From Rhodospirillales bacterium (GTDB lineage: Bacteria; Pseudomonadota; Alphaproteobacteria; Rhodospirillales; Defluviicoccaceae), in NCBI GenBank assembly GCA_026125865.1, contig JAHCKI010000063.1, positions 1 through 10,376 on the forward strand: a stretch of 10,376 bases of DNA, in the 5' to 3' direction. Positions 1 to 7,503 of this stretch are shown one piece after another. Both the position numbers and the translations under genes were made by a program. The stretch's first letter is position 1. Each line of letters starts with the position of its first letter. The notes under the pieces were generated by a model that saw nothing but the letters and a program-made list of their open reading frames with translations, ran no database searches and was not told the origin of the DNA.

Positions 1-1680
1 ATGACATGGCGGGATGTCGCCGCGCGGGTATCGGCGCTCGCCCGCGGCCTAAAGTCCATTGGTGTTGAACGCGGCGACCGTATCGTCATCGTCAGCGAAA
101 ACCGCCCCGAATGGCTGATCGCGGATTTGGCGATCATGGCCGCTGGCGGTATTTCCGTACCCGTATACACGACAAACACCGAATCCGATCACCTCCACAT
201 CCTCGAAGACAGCAGCGCCAAGGGTATCATCGTATCAACGGTGCGACTAGCCGAACCCGCTCTGGCGGCTGCCCGCCGTGCTCCCAAGGCGTGGTTCGTC
301 ATCAGCATTGACCGTCTCGCGGTCAAACAGAACATCGGTGTCGACATCTACGCCTGGGATGACCTGATCGCCACCGGCCACAAGGGACATACCAACGTTA
401 TCGATGCCGCCCGACGCCTTGGACGGGACGACGTCGCCTGCGTTATTTATACGTCCGGAACCGGCGGCGCGCCGAAGGGGGTGATGTTGCACCACGGCGC
501 CATCCTTCACAACTGCGCCGGCGCCGAGGATGTCCTCAGGATTTTGGGCCTCGACGACGAGGTATTCCTGTCATTCCTCCCCCTATCCCACTCTTACGAA
601 CACATGGCCGGGCTTTTCTTTCCCATTTCCATTGCCGCTCAGATCTATTACGCGCAGGGGATCGAAACCTTGGGCGCCAATATGATCGAGGCGAGGCCAA
701 CGATCATGACCGCCGTGCCCCGACTTTATGAGGTGCTGCATCAACGCATCACGCGTGGGGTGCGTCGCAGCAGTCCGATCAAGCGCTATCTGTTTCTCAA
801 AACCCTTGATCTGGGCCACAGGCGATATCATGACCCGAAAAGCCTCGGAGTCTGGGATCGCATGTTCGATGCCGTTGTCGACCGCCTTGTCCGAGACAAC
901 GTTCGAAAACAGTTCGGTGGCCGACTCAAGGCACTGGTTTCCGGCGGCGCTCCATTAAATCCTGAGATCGGAGTCTTCTTTCATGCCTTGGGCATTAATA
1001 TTCTGCAAGGATATGGACAGACTGAATCGGCGCCAGTAATCAGCGTCAACCGACCGGGCAAGGCCAAAATGCACACCGTTGGCCCCCCGATCATCGATAC
1101 CGAGGTGCGCATCGCCGAGGATGGCGAGATCCTGGTGCGGGGCGAACTGGTGATGAAAGGCTATTGGAACAACGACGCCGCCACGCGTGAGGTGATACGC
1201 GATGGCTGGCTCCATACTGGCGATGTCGGTGCATTCGACGAAAATGGCAATCTTGTAATCACCGACCGCAAGAAAGACATCATTGTCAATTCCGGCGGTG
1301 ACAACATCTCGCCGACCCGCGTCGAAGGTATCCTAACAGCGGAGCCCGAAATTGCCCAAGCTATGGTCTTCGGCGACCGCCGACCGCATTTGGTCGCGCT
1401 CCTGGTTCCAGACGAAGAATGGATGAAGACATGGGCGCGAAACTCGGGTCGTGATGCGATCTTGTCGGCCTTGCATATGGATCGGGATTTCGTCAAGGCT
1501 CTCGGCGAGGTCGTGGATCGCGTCAATGCGGGTCTGCCGCAACCGGAGAAAGTCCGCCGGTTTCTCATCGCCAAGGAGCCGATGTCCGTTGAAAACGAAC
1601 AGATGACGCCCACCCTAAAGGTCCGCCGCCATGTCGTCCGCAAGAACTATGGCCCGGCGCTCGAAGCTCTCTACGGCTGA
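1..1680 (+). CDS. Long-chain acyl-CoA synthetase (AMP-forming), 5'-truncated by window edge
   Basis: This enzyme activates a fatty acid with ATP to an acyl-adenylate and then transfers the acyl group to CoA. The visible 559 residues carry the whole adenylate-forming core: P-loop YTSGTGGAPKG (about 150-160), YGQTE (338-342), the TGD motif (406-408), the hinge region DRKKDIIVNSGGD (422-434), and near the C-terminus TPTLKVRR (536-543), with K540 as the likely catalytic lysine. The order and spacing fit the FAA1/FadD15-type long-chain family (COG1022), whose members are usually near 600 residues. The first visible Met sits in a stretch (MTWRDVAARV) that in homologues is preceded by about 40 residues, so the true start is probably left of the window and position 1 is an internal codon. 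The stop is TGA at 1678-1680. The gene converges on serA, with 89 bp between them and no clear terminator hairpin. Chain-length preference cannot be read from the sequence. Confidence 0.93.
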   Translation: MTWRDVAARVSALARGLKSIGVERGDRIVIVSENRPEWLIADLAIMAAGGISVPVYTTNTESDHLHILEDSSAKGIIVSTVRLAEPALAAARRAPKAWFVISIDRLAVKQNIGVDIYAWDDLIATGHKGHTNVIDAARRLGRDDVACVIYTSGTGGAPKGVMLHHGAILHNCAGAEDVLRILGLDDEVFLSFLPLSHSYEHMAGLFFPISIAAQIYYAQGIETLGANMIEARPTIMTAVPRLYEVLHQRITRGVRRSSPIKRYLFLKTLDLGHRRYHDPKSLGVWDRMFDAVVDRLVRDNVRKQFGGRLKALVSGGAPLNPEIGVFFHALGINILQGYGQTESAPVISVNRPGKAKMHTVGPPIIDTEVRIAEDGEILVRGELVMKGYWNNDAATREVIRDGWLHTGDVGAFDENGNLVITDRKKDIIVNSGGDNISPTRVEGILTAEPEIAQAMVFGDRRPHLVALLVPDEEWMKTWARNSGRDAILSALHMDRDFVKALGEVVDRVNAGLPQPEKVRRFLIAKEPMSVENEQMTPTLKVRRHVVRKNYGPALEALYG

Positions 1681-1769
1681 ACGGCCGCTGTCGTATGCCC
1701 ACATGTCAAAGCAAGGGTTTTCGACCAAGCGATCAGATCAGTTCAGTCCAATCCGTCTCCAAAATGCTC

Positions 1770-3347
1770 TCAAAACTTGAGGGCGCGGGCTCGTACGACA
1801 TTCGGCAGGGCCTGCACCGTTTGCAGCACGGCCTCCGTCGGCGGCTCATCGATTTCCAGCAGTGCGATCGCGTCCCCACCCGGGAAGTTGCGGCCGAGAT
1901 GGAAGCTGGCGATGTTGATCCCGGCGCCACCCAATGTCGTACCCAGAGCACCGATCAAGCCCGGCCTGTCGTTGTTATTGACGTACAGCATGTTGGGACC
2001 GAGCCGGGCATCAACGGGTATGCCCTCGATCTCGATGATGCGCGGGCTATCGCCGTCGAGCAACGTCGCGGAAACGCTACGCGTTCGAGCCTCGGTTTTC
2101 ACGACCAAGCGGATCATCGACTGATAGCGGCCGGCGCCTTCCGTTTTGACCTCGCTGACATCGATATCGCGTTCGCGGGCAATGGTCGGCGCATTGACCA
2201 TATTCACCGATTCCATGAGTGGCGCCAGCAGTCCTTCAAGAGCCAGCGCCGTCAACGGACGCGTATTCACCTCCGCCGCTGCCCCCTGATACTCGATGGC
2301 CACGGCCTTGAGCGCCGTTTCGGTGATCTGCCCGGCGAAACTCCCCAGTTGCCTCGCGATGCCCATAAAAGGTTTCAGTTTCGGCATCTCCTCGGCGCTC
2401 ACCGAGGGCATGTTGAGGGCGTTGACGACCGAACCGTCAACCAAGTAGTCGGCAATTTGCTCGGCGACTTGCAACGCCACCTTCTCCTGCGCTTCCGTCG
2501 TGGAAGCGCCGAGGTGGGGCGTCACGATCACCTGATCCATGCCGAACAGAATATTCTCTTTCGCCGGTTCTTCGGCGAACACGTCCAGCGCCGCCCCAGC
2601 CACGTGCCCGCTCTCCAATGCCGCCTTGAGATCGGCTTCGATAACCAAGGCACCGCGCGCGCAATTGATGATACGCACGCCCTTCTTCATCTTGGCTATA
2701 GTGTTGGCGTTGATGATCCCACGCGTTTCACTGGTTGCCGGGGCATGCAAACTGATAAAGTCAGCGCGCTTCAGTAATGTGTCCAGTTCAACTTTTTCAA
2801 TACTGAGATCTTCGGCGCGTTCCGGTGACAGATAAGGATCGTAGCCAATTACCCGCATCTTCAGGCCGCGACCGCGATCGGCAACGATCGATCCGATATT
2901 ACCGCAACCGATGACGCCAAGGGTCTTACCCATCACCTCCACCCCCATGAATCGGGATTTTTCCCACTTTCCGGCGTGGGTCGAGGCATTGGCTTGGGGA
3001 AGTTGCCGGGCCAACGCCATCAGCATGGCGATGGCATGTTCGGCGGTAGTGATGGAATTCCCGAAAGGCGTGTTCATGACGACGATACCACGGCTCGTCG
3101 CCGCGGGCACATCAACGTTGTCGACACCGATGCCGGCACGCCCGATCACCTTCAGGTTTCTCGCGGCTTCCAGGATTTCGGCCGTCGCTTTGGTTGCCGA
3201 GCGTACGGCCAGCCCATCATAGTCACCGATGCAGTCCTTGAGTTCGTCCGGCGACATACCCGTCTTGACGTCCACCTCGACGCCGCGCGCGGTCAGAATT
3301 TCCGCCGCGCGTGGGCTCATCTTGTCGGAAATGAGTACCTTTGCCAT
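1770..3347 (-). CDS. serA: D-3-phosphoglycerate dehydrogenase
   Basis: SerA oxidises 3-phosphoglycerate to 3-phosphohydroxypyruvate with NAD+, the first step of serine synthesis in the cytoplasm. The 525-residue protein is the long three-part form. It has a split substrate domain around a Rossmann domain with the dinucleotide motif GCGNIGS (147-153). The catalytic triad is R231 (NCARGA), E260 (AEEP) and H278 (TPHLG). An intervening domain (about 320-445) is followed by a C-terminal ACT domain (about 453-525, beginning near NNNDRPGLIG). The ACT domain is usually a site for amino-acid control, and whether serine inhibits this enzyme is not visible. An in-frame ATG at 3356 would add three residues, but the AAAGGA at 3356-3361 touches that codon and lies 8 nt before the ATG at 3347, so 3347 is preferred. 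The gene follows serC by 67 nt and probably shares its transcript. The gap contains an A/T-rich stretch (3359-3380) but no convincing terminator. Confidence 0.97.
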   Translation of the reverse strand: MAKVLISDKMSPRAAEILTARGVEVDVKTGMSPDELKDCIGDYDGLAVRSATKATAEILEAARNLKVIGRAGIGVDNVDVPAATSRGIVVMNTPFGNSITTAEHAIAMLMALARQLPQANASTHAGKWEKSRFMGVEVMGKTLGVIGCGNIGSIVADRGRGLKMRVIGYDPYLSPERAEDLSIEKVELDTLLKRADFISLHAPATSETRGIINANTIAKMKKGVRIINCARGALVIEADLKAALESGHVAGAALDVFAEEPAKENILFGMDQVIVTPHLGASTTEAQEKVALQVAEQIADYLVDGSVVNALNMPSVSAEEMPKLKPFMGIARQLGSFAGQITETALKAVAIEYQGAAAEVNTRPLTALALEGLLAPLMESVNMVNAPTIARERDIDVSEVKTEGAGRYQSMIRLVVKTEARTRSVSATLLDGDSPRIIEIEGIPVDARLGPNMLYVNNNDRPGLIGALGTTLGGAGINIASFHLGRNFPGGDAIALLEIDEPPTEAVLQTVQALPNVVRARALKF

Positions 3348-3355
3348 CGCGTGCA

Positions 3356-3361
3356 TCCTTT
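3356..3361 (-). promoter_or_regulatory. Ribosome-binding site deciding the serA start
   Basis: AAAGGA on the minus strand ends 8 nt before the ATG at 3347. It overlaps the alternative ATG at 3354-3356 by one base, so that upstream codon could not use it. This supports the 525-residue form of SerA. Confidence 0.7.
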
Positions 3362-3414
3362 AAGATTTATTTTTTTAAGTTGCTGTTTGGCGAAACGGAA
3401 TCCGGGAACCGTAT

Positions 3415-4590
3415 CTACGCGGTCGCCGTGGATTCGGATTTCATGGTGGCGTACGCCCAGTCGAGCCAAGGCAGGAGATTGCCAAGATCACTCGTTTCGA
3501 CAGTGGCACCGGCCCAGATTCGAAGTCCTGGCGGAGCGTCTCGATAGGCACCGACGTCATAGGCCGCACCTTCGCTTTCCAGGAGTGCCGATATGCGCTT
3601 GGCGGCAGCAGCCTGACGACCGTCATCAAGTGACATGAACCAGGGATCAATGATTATCAGGCAAACGGAGGTTCGCGAGCGAATGGCCGGATCGACGGCC
3701 AGGAAATTCACCCAAGGGGTCGTCTCGACCCAACTGGCGATCACATCGAAATTGGCCTTGGTTCGCGCGATCAATGCATCGAGGCCACCGATCATTTCAG
3801 CCCAAATCAAGGTATCGAGCGCGTCTTCGACGGCCAGCATTGACGGTGTGTTGATGGTCTCACCCTTGAACACCCCCTCGGTCAGCTTACCGCCCTTGGT
3901 CAACCGGAAGATCTTCGGCATCGGCCATGACGGCGTAAAGTTCTCCAGTCGCTCGACAGCCCGCGGGCTCAAGATGAGCATGCCATGCTGTGCCTCGCCC
4001 CCCAGGACCTTTTGCCAAGAGTAGGTCGTGACATCAAGCTTGTCCCAAGGCAGGTCATAGGCGAAAGCGGCTGATGTCGCGTCGCAAATGGTAAGTCCCT
4101 CCCGATCGGACGCAATCCAGTCGCCGTTCGGGACCACGACACCGGATGTCGTTCCGTTCCAGGTGAACACCACATCGCGCGCCGGATCGACATCCGCGAG
4201 GTTGGGAATCGCGCCGTATTCGGTTCGCAGAACCCGCACGTCGGGGAGTTGCAATTGCTTGGTAACATCGGTCACCCACCCCTGGCCGAAGCTTTCCCAG
4301 GCGAGCACATCGACGCCACGGCTTCCCAGAAGCGACCACAGTGCCATCTCCACAGCGCCGGTATCGGACGCCGGAACGATGCCGATACGGTGGGTTTCTG
4401 GTACGCCGAGCAGTGACCGGCTACGCTCGATCAGCTCAGCGAGCCTGGATTTGCCGAGCTTGGAGCGATGTGAGCGCCCGAGACAAGCCGTCTCCAACGC
4501 CTCCAACGACCAGCCTGGACGTTTCGCACATGGACCTGAAGAAAAGCAGGGATTGGCCGGACGGACGCGCGGCCGCGGAGTCTCTGTCAT
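3415..4590 (-). CDS. serC: Phosphoserine aminotransferase, alphaproteobacterial type
   Basis: SerC is a PLP enzyme that transaminates 3-phosphohydroxypyruvate with glutamate to give O-phosphoserine. It acts directly after SerA, which is encoded downstream. The 391 residues start with an N-terminal segment rich in Pro and Arg, then FSSGPCAKRPGW (16-27), typical of the alphaproteobacterial/archaeal SerC subgroup (TIGR01365-like) rather than the E. coli form. The PLP lysine is K194 in SWQKVLGG. D170 in ICDATS should contact the pyridine nitrogen, and PASDTGAVE (73-81) fits the cofactor phosphate region. An ATG at 4683 would add 31 residues, but those codons fall in the promoter and leader and look non-coding. 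The ATG at 4590 has GGGAG seven bases upstream. SerC-type enzymes can also serve pyridoxal phosphate synthesis. The gene is first in the operon and is probably controlled through its structured leader. Confidence 0.96.
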   Translation of the reverse strand: MTETPRPRVRPANPCFSSGPCAKRPGWSLEALETACLGRSHRSKLGKSRLAELIERSRSLLGVPETHRIGIVPASDTGAVEMALWSLLGSRGVDVLAWESFGQGWVTDVTKQLQLPDVRVLRTEYGAIPNLADVDPARDVVFTWNGTTSGVVVPNGDWIASDREGLTICDATSAAFAYDLPWDKLDVTTYSWQKVLGGEAQHGMLILSPRAVERLENFTPSWPMPKIFRLTKGGKLTEGVFKGETINTPSMLAVEDALDTLIWAEMIGGLDALIARTKANFDVIASWVETTPWVNFLAVDPAIRSRTSVCLIIIDPWFMSLDDGRQAAAAKRISALLESEGAAYDVGAYRDAPPGLRIWAGATVETSDLGNLLPWLDWAYATMKSESTATA

Positions 4591-4644
4591 GGTATGTCTC
4601 CCATCCTCACAGATGGGTCGCGGCCCGTTGGGAGGCCGTGGCCC
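4591..4644 (-). ncRNA. serC-type structured 5' leader (cis-regulatory RNA candidate)
   Basis: The predicted serC leader runs from about 4644 to 4591. It contains two compact hairpins. The first has stem CGGCC (4638-4634) with GGCCG (4625-4621) and an 8-nt loop. The second has stem CCCATC (4617-4612) with GATGGG (4605-4600) and a 6-nt loop. The 3' arm of the second hairpin contains part of the ribosome-binding site GGGAG (4602-4598). CTCCC at 4634-4630, beginning in the first stem and running through its loop, is exactly complementary to GGGAG, so an alternative pairing could also mask the site. The position, small size and class of organism match the serC RNA motif reported upstream of alphaproteobacterial serC (Rfam serC family, from memory). 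No ligand is known to me. The start of the RNA is inferred from the promoter. Confidence 0.72.
4598..4602 (-). promoter_or_regulatory. serC ribosome-binding site, partly inside a hairpin
   Basis: GGGAG lies seven bases before the serC ATG at 4590 and fixes that start. Its three G residues belong to the 3' arm of the hairpin at 4600-4617, so translation may depend on whether that stem is open. Confidence 0.75.
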
Positions 4645-4650
4645 GCGGGG

Positions 4651-4679
4651 CTTATAGGCGCAAGCCCATCGAGCGTCAA
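4651..4679 (-). promoter_or_regulatory. Sigma70-type promoter of serC-serA
   Basis: On the minus strand, TTGACG (4679-4674) and TATAAG (4656-4651) are separated by exactly 17 bases. They match the -35 and -10 consensus at 5 of 6 positions each. Transcription would begin near 4644, giving a leader of about 54 nt that contains the two hairpins. No experimental start is known for this window. Confidence 0.75.
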
Positions 4680-4685
4680 ACACTC

Positions 4686-4704
4686 ATTTGCGATCATTGC
4701 AAAT
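4686..4704. promoter_or_regulatory. 19-bp near-perfect palindrome, operator candidate
   Basis: The two 9-bp half-sites around C4695 are complementary at 8 of 9 positions, with outer arms ATTTGC and GCAAAT. The site ends 7 bp upstream of the serC -35 box, centred about 51 bp before the predicted transcription start. It also lies in the divergent region before the lipoprotein gene. The symmetry suggests a dimeric repressor or activator site, but the protein is unknown. Confidence 0.4.
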
Positions 4705-4806
4705 CAGCGGTTTGCGTCAGGCATGGGTAAAACACACGATCGCGAGACGCAACGTCCGAAGTTGCCATTCACGTTCACTGGGATCTTGCTTTTTGGCAGA
4801 AATTTT

Positions 4807-4837
4807 CCAAGCCATACCGTCTTGGCCAAGCCACCGT
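4807..4837. repeat. Imperfect direct repeat, 19-bp period, upstream of lipoprotein gene
   Basis: CCAAGCCATACCGT (4807-4820) recurs as CCAAGCCACCGT (4826-4837), differing only by loss of two bases. The segment between them adds CTTGG, so the region can also form a CCAAG/CTTGG hairpin (4807-4825) and contains the palindrome CTTGGCCAAG (4821-4830). It lies 30-60 bp before the predicted start of the small lipoprotein gene, where a regulator could bind. Chance duplication is possible. Confidence 0.4.
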
Positions 4838-4866
4838 TATCCCGTAAAAGCAATTGTATTCCTCGG

Positions 4867-5286
4867 ATGGCGAAGCCTATGCTTTTACTTCTTCGTGTGA
4901 TCTTCTCCCTTGTGATGCTCGCCACAGTGACAAGCTGCGCCGACGCCAAGGGATGTCCCGGCAACGATCCCGCGTCCATCGCCCGTGCCATTGCCAACGG
5001 CCACGCCTACCGCAAACACGTTGTTGATGGTGGTGAATTCAATAAGGGCCGAAAGATCAGCGGCCTCGCATTTCCTTTGGCGAGCATCCAATCGAAATCC
5101 GAATTCGCGGCACTGATCGAGGGAATTGTCGCCGTCCCCGACCGGAACAAACAATTGGAAAACCGCCGCCACGGCTACTGGGATGCGGACACGGGTACGG
5201 TGGTCATCCACAATGCCCGCGCCGCAGATTGCGGTACGGCGTTTCGCCCCAACCGTGGCGTCCGCTACTATCAAAATCTCAATTGA
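4867..5286 (+). CDS. Small secreted lipoprotein with RNase-toxin-like domain, function unknown
   Basis: This is a predicted exported protein of 139 residues. It has a hydrophobic signal segment (residues 5-20) followed by the lipobox VTSC with C24 as the likely lipidated cysteine. The mature part has an early HAYRKHV cluster, a middle segment with FPL and EF, then YWDADTGTVVIHN, and a C-terminal DCGTAFRP motif before a final Tyr-rich end. The arrangement of an early His/Lys/His group, a central D-x-x-T-G-T-V strand and a late G-T-x-F motif resembles small RNase domains of polymorphic toxins and the barnase-EndoU-ColicinE5/D-RelE group. I infer this from motif style, not a search. The reading frame is open upstream to 4594, but that part covers the serC promoter and lacks a signal peptide. 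ATG 4867 or ATG 4879 are both possible and the ribosome-binding site is weak at either. The acidic gene follows after 23 nt. Confidence 0.72.
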   Translation: MAKPMLLLLRVIFSLVMLATVTSCADAKGCPGNDPASIARAIANGHAYRKHVVDGGEFNKGRKISGLAFPLASIQSKSEFAALIEGIVAVPDRNKQLENRRHGYWDADTGTVVIHNARAADCGTAFRPNRGVRYYQNLN

Positions 5287-5309
5287 ACACGACCAGAAAG
5301 GCGGATGTT

Positions 5310-5573
5310 ATGCGTATCGAGTCCGCAATCGCCGATGAAGCCGTCCTTCGCCTCACCCGTCGAGAGCTGACCATCCTCTGCAATGCCCTCGATTTCGTGT
5401 GCAACGCCATCGATCTCCCGGAGTTCCAGACTCTTATCGGCGCGGAACCGGAAAGCGCCGATGTCCTTCTCGGTGAAGTTGCACTCGCCCTTGACCGATT
5501 GCGGGACAATAGCGCTAGCGAGGACTCACAGCCCATACCACCACGGGACGACAGCGCTGAAGACGAGCCATAA
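5310..5573 (+). CDS. Small acidic protein of unknown function, candidate partner of the lipoprotein
   Basis: This 87-residue protein has no signal peptide or membrane segment. Residues 13-66 look like a compact helical domain, with LTRRELTILCNALDFVCNAID followed by an EF-x-TLIGA segment and a leucine-rich helix. The last 20 residues are acidic, Pro/Ser-rich and probably disordered. I do not recognise a named family, although the pattern of an L-T-x-x-E-L helix, an N-A-L-x-x-V-C helix and E-F-x-x-x-I-G recurs in small proteobacterial proteins. The start at 5310 is supported by AAAGGCGG shortly upstream (5297-5304). A short acidic protein 23 nt after an RNase-like exported protein would suit an immunity or antitoxin role, but this is inference. 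Its 3' end overlaps the convergent permease gene by 48 bp. Confidence 0.75.
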   Translation: MRIESAIADEAVLRLTRRELTILCNALDFVCNAIDLPEFQTLIGAEPESADVLLGEVALALDRLRDNSASEDSQPIPPRDDSAEDEP

Positions 5574-7403
5574 GAGGACAATCAAGGGAATCCCGGCGCG
5601 GGCAAAGTCGATAAACCGGTAGTGACCCGGACCCAGTACGAGCAGGTTGGTTTGATAGCCGAGCGGGGACGCAAACGAGCAATTCGCCGCGAACACGACG
5701 GCAACCGCGAACGGCTCGGCGGGAACGCCGACTTCACGGGCGATGTCGATGGCGATGGGGGTGAACAGAACGGCCGCCGTCTTGGTGGTGACCAAGTTGG
5801 AGAGGACGGCGACGGTCAGAAAAAATACCGACAGCACAACGCTCGGCCCCGCTCCTCGCATCGCATCGACCAGCAGACGCGCCACGTGTTGCGCTCCGCC
5901 GGTTTCCTGTAGCGCGACGCCCATGGCGAGCGCGGCGCCGATTGTTGTTACAATCTTTGGATCGACGGCGCGGGCGGCTTGGCGGACATTCAGGGCTCCG
6001 CACACAACCATCGCCACCGCGCCGGTTAGGGTGGCTACAACGAGCGACACCAATCCCGTGGCGGCGATGCCGATGGCGACCGCGAAGATCAAGGCCGCCA
6101 CCGGTGCGCTTACTTGTGTTTGCAGTTCTTCCGCCGACCATTCAATCAGCACCACCTCTCTGTTGGCCTTGAGCTGATTGATGTCATGGGCATCGCCCTG
6201 CACCAGCAACACATCGCCGGCTTCCAAACGGATTTCGGTCATCCTGGTCCGGATCATCCGCGAGCGCCGCTGAATACCGAGCACCACGCAATGGGTCTGA
6301 CTGAAGAAGCCGATCTGCCGAAGGGTTTGTCCTTCGTACCGCGACCCGGGCGCCACCATAACCTCGGCCATTACCTGAGCCGCGCCGTCCCATGGCAAGT
6401 CGTCACCACCATTGCGGCTTTTTGCGCCGGCGCGCGTTGGGCGCTCTCGTTTTGCGTATTTGGGATCGATCTGTGCCACTTTGCGCGATAGAGCGTCGGT
6501 TAGCGCCTTGCGGGTTGCCGCGACTACCAATACATCGCCCGGTTGCGCAGTAAACCCCTCGAAAGGCGGTAGAATGGCCTCCTCGTCACGCTGAACCAAG
6601 CGGACGGTAATATCGGGCAAGCTGGGGAACAGGCCTCCTGGGGCGCTCATCCCGACCAATGTCGAGTCTTCGGCAATGGTCAATTGGGCGATGAACTGCT
6701 TGCCGCTGCCCCCTGCTAATATTCTGTCCACCATGCTGGCTCGTCCGGGCAATATTCGCGGTGCCACCAACATCAGATAGAGGAGGCCGACCGCCACCAT
6801 GGCGATGCCGGGAACCGTGAAATCGAAAAATCCGAACGGCCGCAAATCCAACTCGATCATCGCGCTGTTAACCAAGAGGTTGGTGGACGACCCAACCAAC
6901 GTCGTCATACCACCAAGGACTGCCGCATAACTCAGCGGAATCATGAGCTTGCTCGGTGGCATGCTGAATTGCATCGCCAACCCTTGCATAATCGGAATGA
7001 AAATCACGACGACGGGGATGTTGTTGAGAAAAGCGCTGATGCTGATGGCCACCATCAACACGAGAAATATGGAAAACCAGAGGCGGCCCCGTCCCGCGCG
7101 CAGCACGATCCGCGCCAACACGTCGAGCAAACCGGCGCGAACCATTCCCTGCCCCATGACAAGCAGGGCCAATACGGTCACCAGTGCCGGATTGGCGAAG
7201 CCTTGCAGCAAGCGATGCGCATCGAGAACATTTCTACCGGCGGGGTCGAGCACTGGAAACAACTGAAAGAAGACCAACAGCGCACAGACAACACCGATGG
7301 AGATGACCTCCATCGGCATTTTCTCGGAAGCGTAAAGCGCGAGGGCGATAACGACGAGCGCAAAGGTCGCCCACATCTGGATGGCGGGATCAAAAATAAT
7401 CAC
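5526..7403 (-). CDS. SLC13/DASS-type anion permease with two TrkA-C domains
   Basis: This 625-residue inner-membrane transporter has two membrane halves (about 1-215 and 430-620) around a cytoplasmic centre. The centre holds two RCK_C/TrkA-C domains (about 225-308 and 340-420) joined by a charged linker. Typical family signatures are the first-half SSTNLLVN (172-179), and in the second half SNLVTTKTAAV (535-545) and SPLGYQTNLLV (579-589). Relatives move dicarboxylates, sulfate or other anions, often with Na+. The substrate cannot be told here. TrkA-C domains usually bind small ligands and may gate transport. The start is GTG at 7401-7403, the first possible start after an in-frame stop, with only a weak GGGG upstream. 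ATG at codon 10 is an alternative. It follows the cyclic-nucleotide-binding gene by 100 nt with no obvious terminator, so read-through from the ABC unit is possible. Confidence 0.92.
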   Translation of the reverse strand: MIIFDPAIQMWATFALVVIALALYASEKMPMEVISIGVVCALLVFFQLFPVLDPAGRNVLDAHRLLQGFANPALVTVLALLVMGQGMVRAGLLDVLARIVLRAGRGRLWFSIFLVLMVAISISAFLNNIPVVVIFIPIMQGLAMQFSMPPSKLMIPLSYAAVLGGMTTLVGSSTNLLVNSAMIELDLRPFGFFDFTVPGIAMVAVGLLYLMLVAPRILPGRASMVDRILAGGSGKQFIAQLTIAEDSTLVGMSAPGGLFPSLPDITVRLVQRDEEAILPPFEGFTAQPGDVLVVAATRKALTDALSRKVAQIDPKYAKRERPTRAGAKSRNGGDDLPWDGAAQVMAEVMVAPGSRYEGQTLRQIGFFSQTHCVVLGIQRRSRMIRTRMTEIRLEAGDVLLVQGDAHDINQLKANREVVLIEWSAEELQTQVSAPVAALIFAVAIGIAATGLVSLVVATLTGAVAMVVCGALNVRQAARAVDPKIVTTIGAALAMGVALQETGGAQHVARLLVDAMRGAGPSVVLSVFFLTVAVLSNLVTTKTAAVLFTPIAIDIAREVGVPAEPFAVAVVFAANCSFASPLGYQTNLLVLGPGHYRFIDFARAGIPLIVLLWLVFSAVVPWWYGL

Positions 7404-7503
7404 GGCATCAAGCCCCGACGCGGTTTCGTGTCTTCGGTTGCGCGATCACTGCTGTCAGTCGGTGCACGACGCGGAAATCCATCATCGAAAACGGCTCGGG
7501 AAA

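Noticed and set aside
1681..1769. Terminator between the convergent acyl-CoA synthetase and serA genes
   Set aside because: No stem of six or more pairs followed by a T-run was found on either strand. Termination may be Rho-dependent.
1695..2777. Long plus-strand open frame (360 codons) opposite serA
   Set aside because: It lies antisense to the unmistakable serA coding region. Its translation is rich in Arg, His and Gln without recognisable domains, as expected for a mirror frame of a high-GC gene.
3359..3380. A/T-rich stretch with seven T in a row between serC and serA as a terminator
   Set aside because: Read in the direction of transcription it is an A-run, not a T-run, and no stable stem precedes it. 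It may instead keep the serA ribosome-binding site unstructured.
4591..4683. Upstream extension of serC to the ATG at 4683
   Set aside because: The added 31 codons cover the -10 box, the leader hairpins and the ribosome-binding site. The ATG at 4590 has a good GGGAG and gives the family's usual N-terminus.
4822..4850. Possible promoter TTGGCC-17 bp-TAAAAG for the lipoprotein gene
   Set aside because: The match to consensus is weak (about 4 of 6 per box) and the start would leave only about 10 nt before ATG 4867. It would fit better with ATG 4879 but is not strong enough to list.
4594..4866. Upstream extension of the lipoprotein gene
   Set aside because: The extra residues have no family character, would bury the signal peptide inside the protein, and cover the divergent serC promoter.
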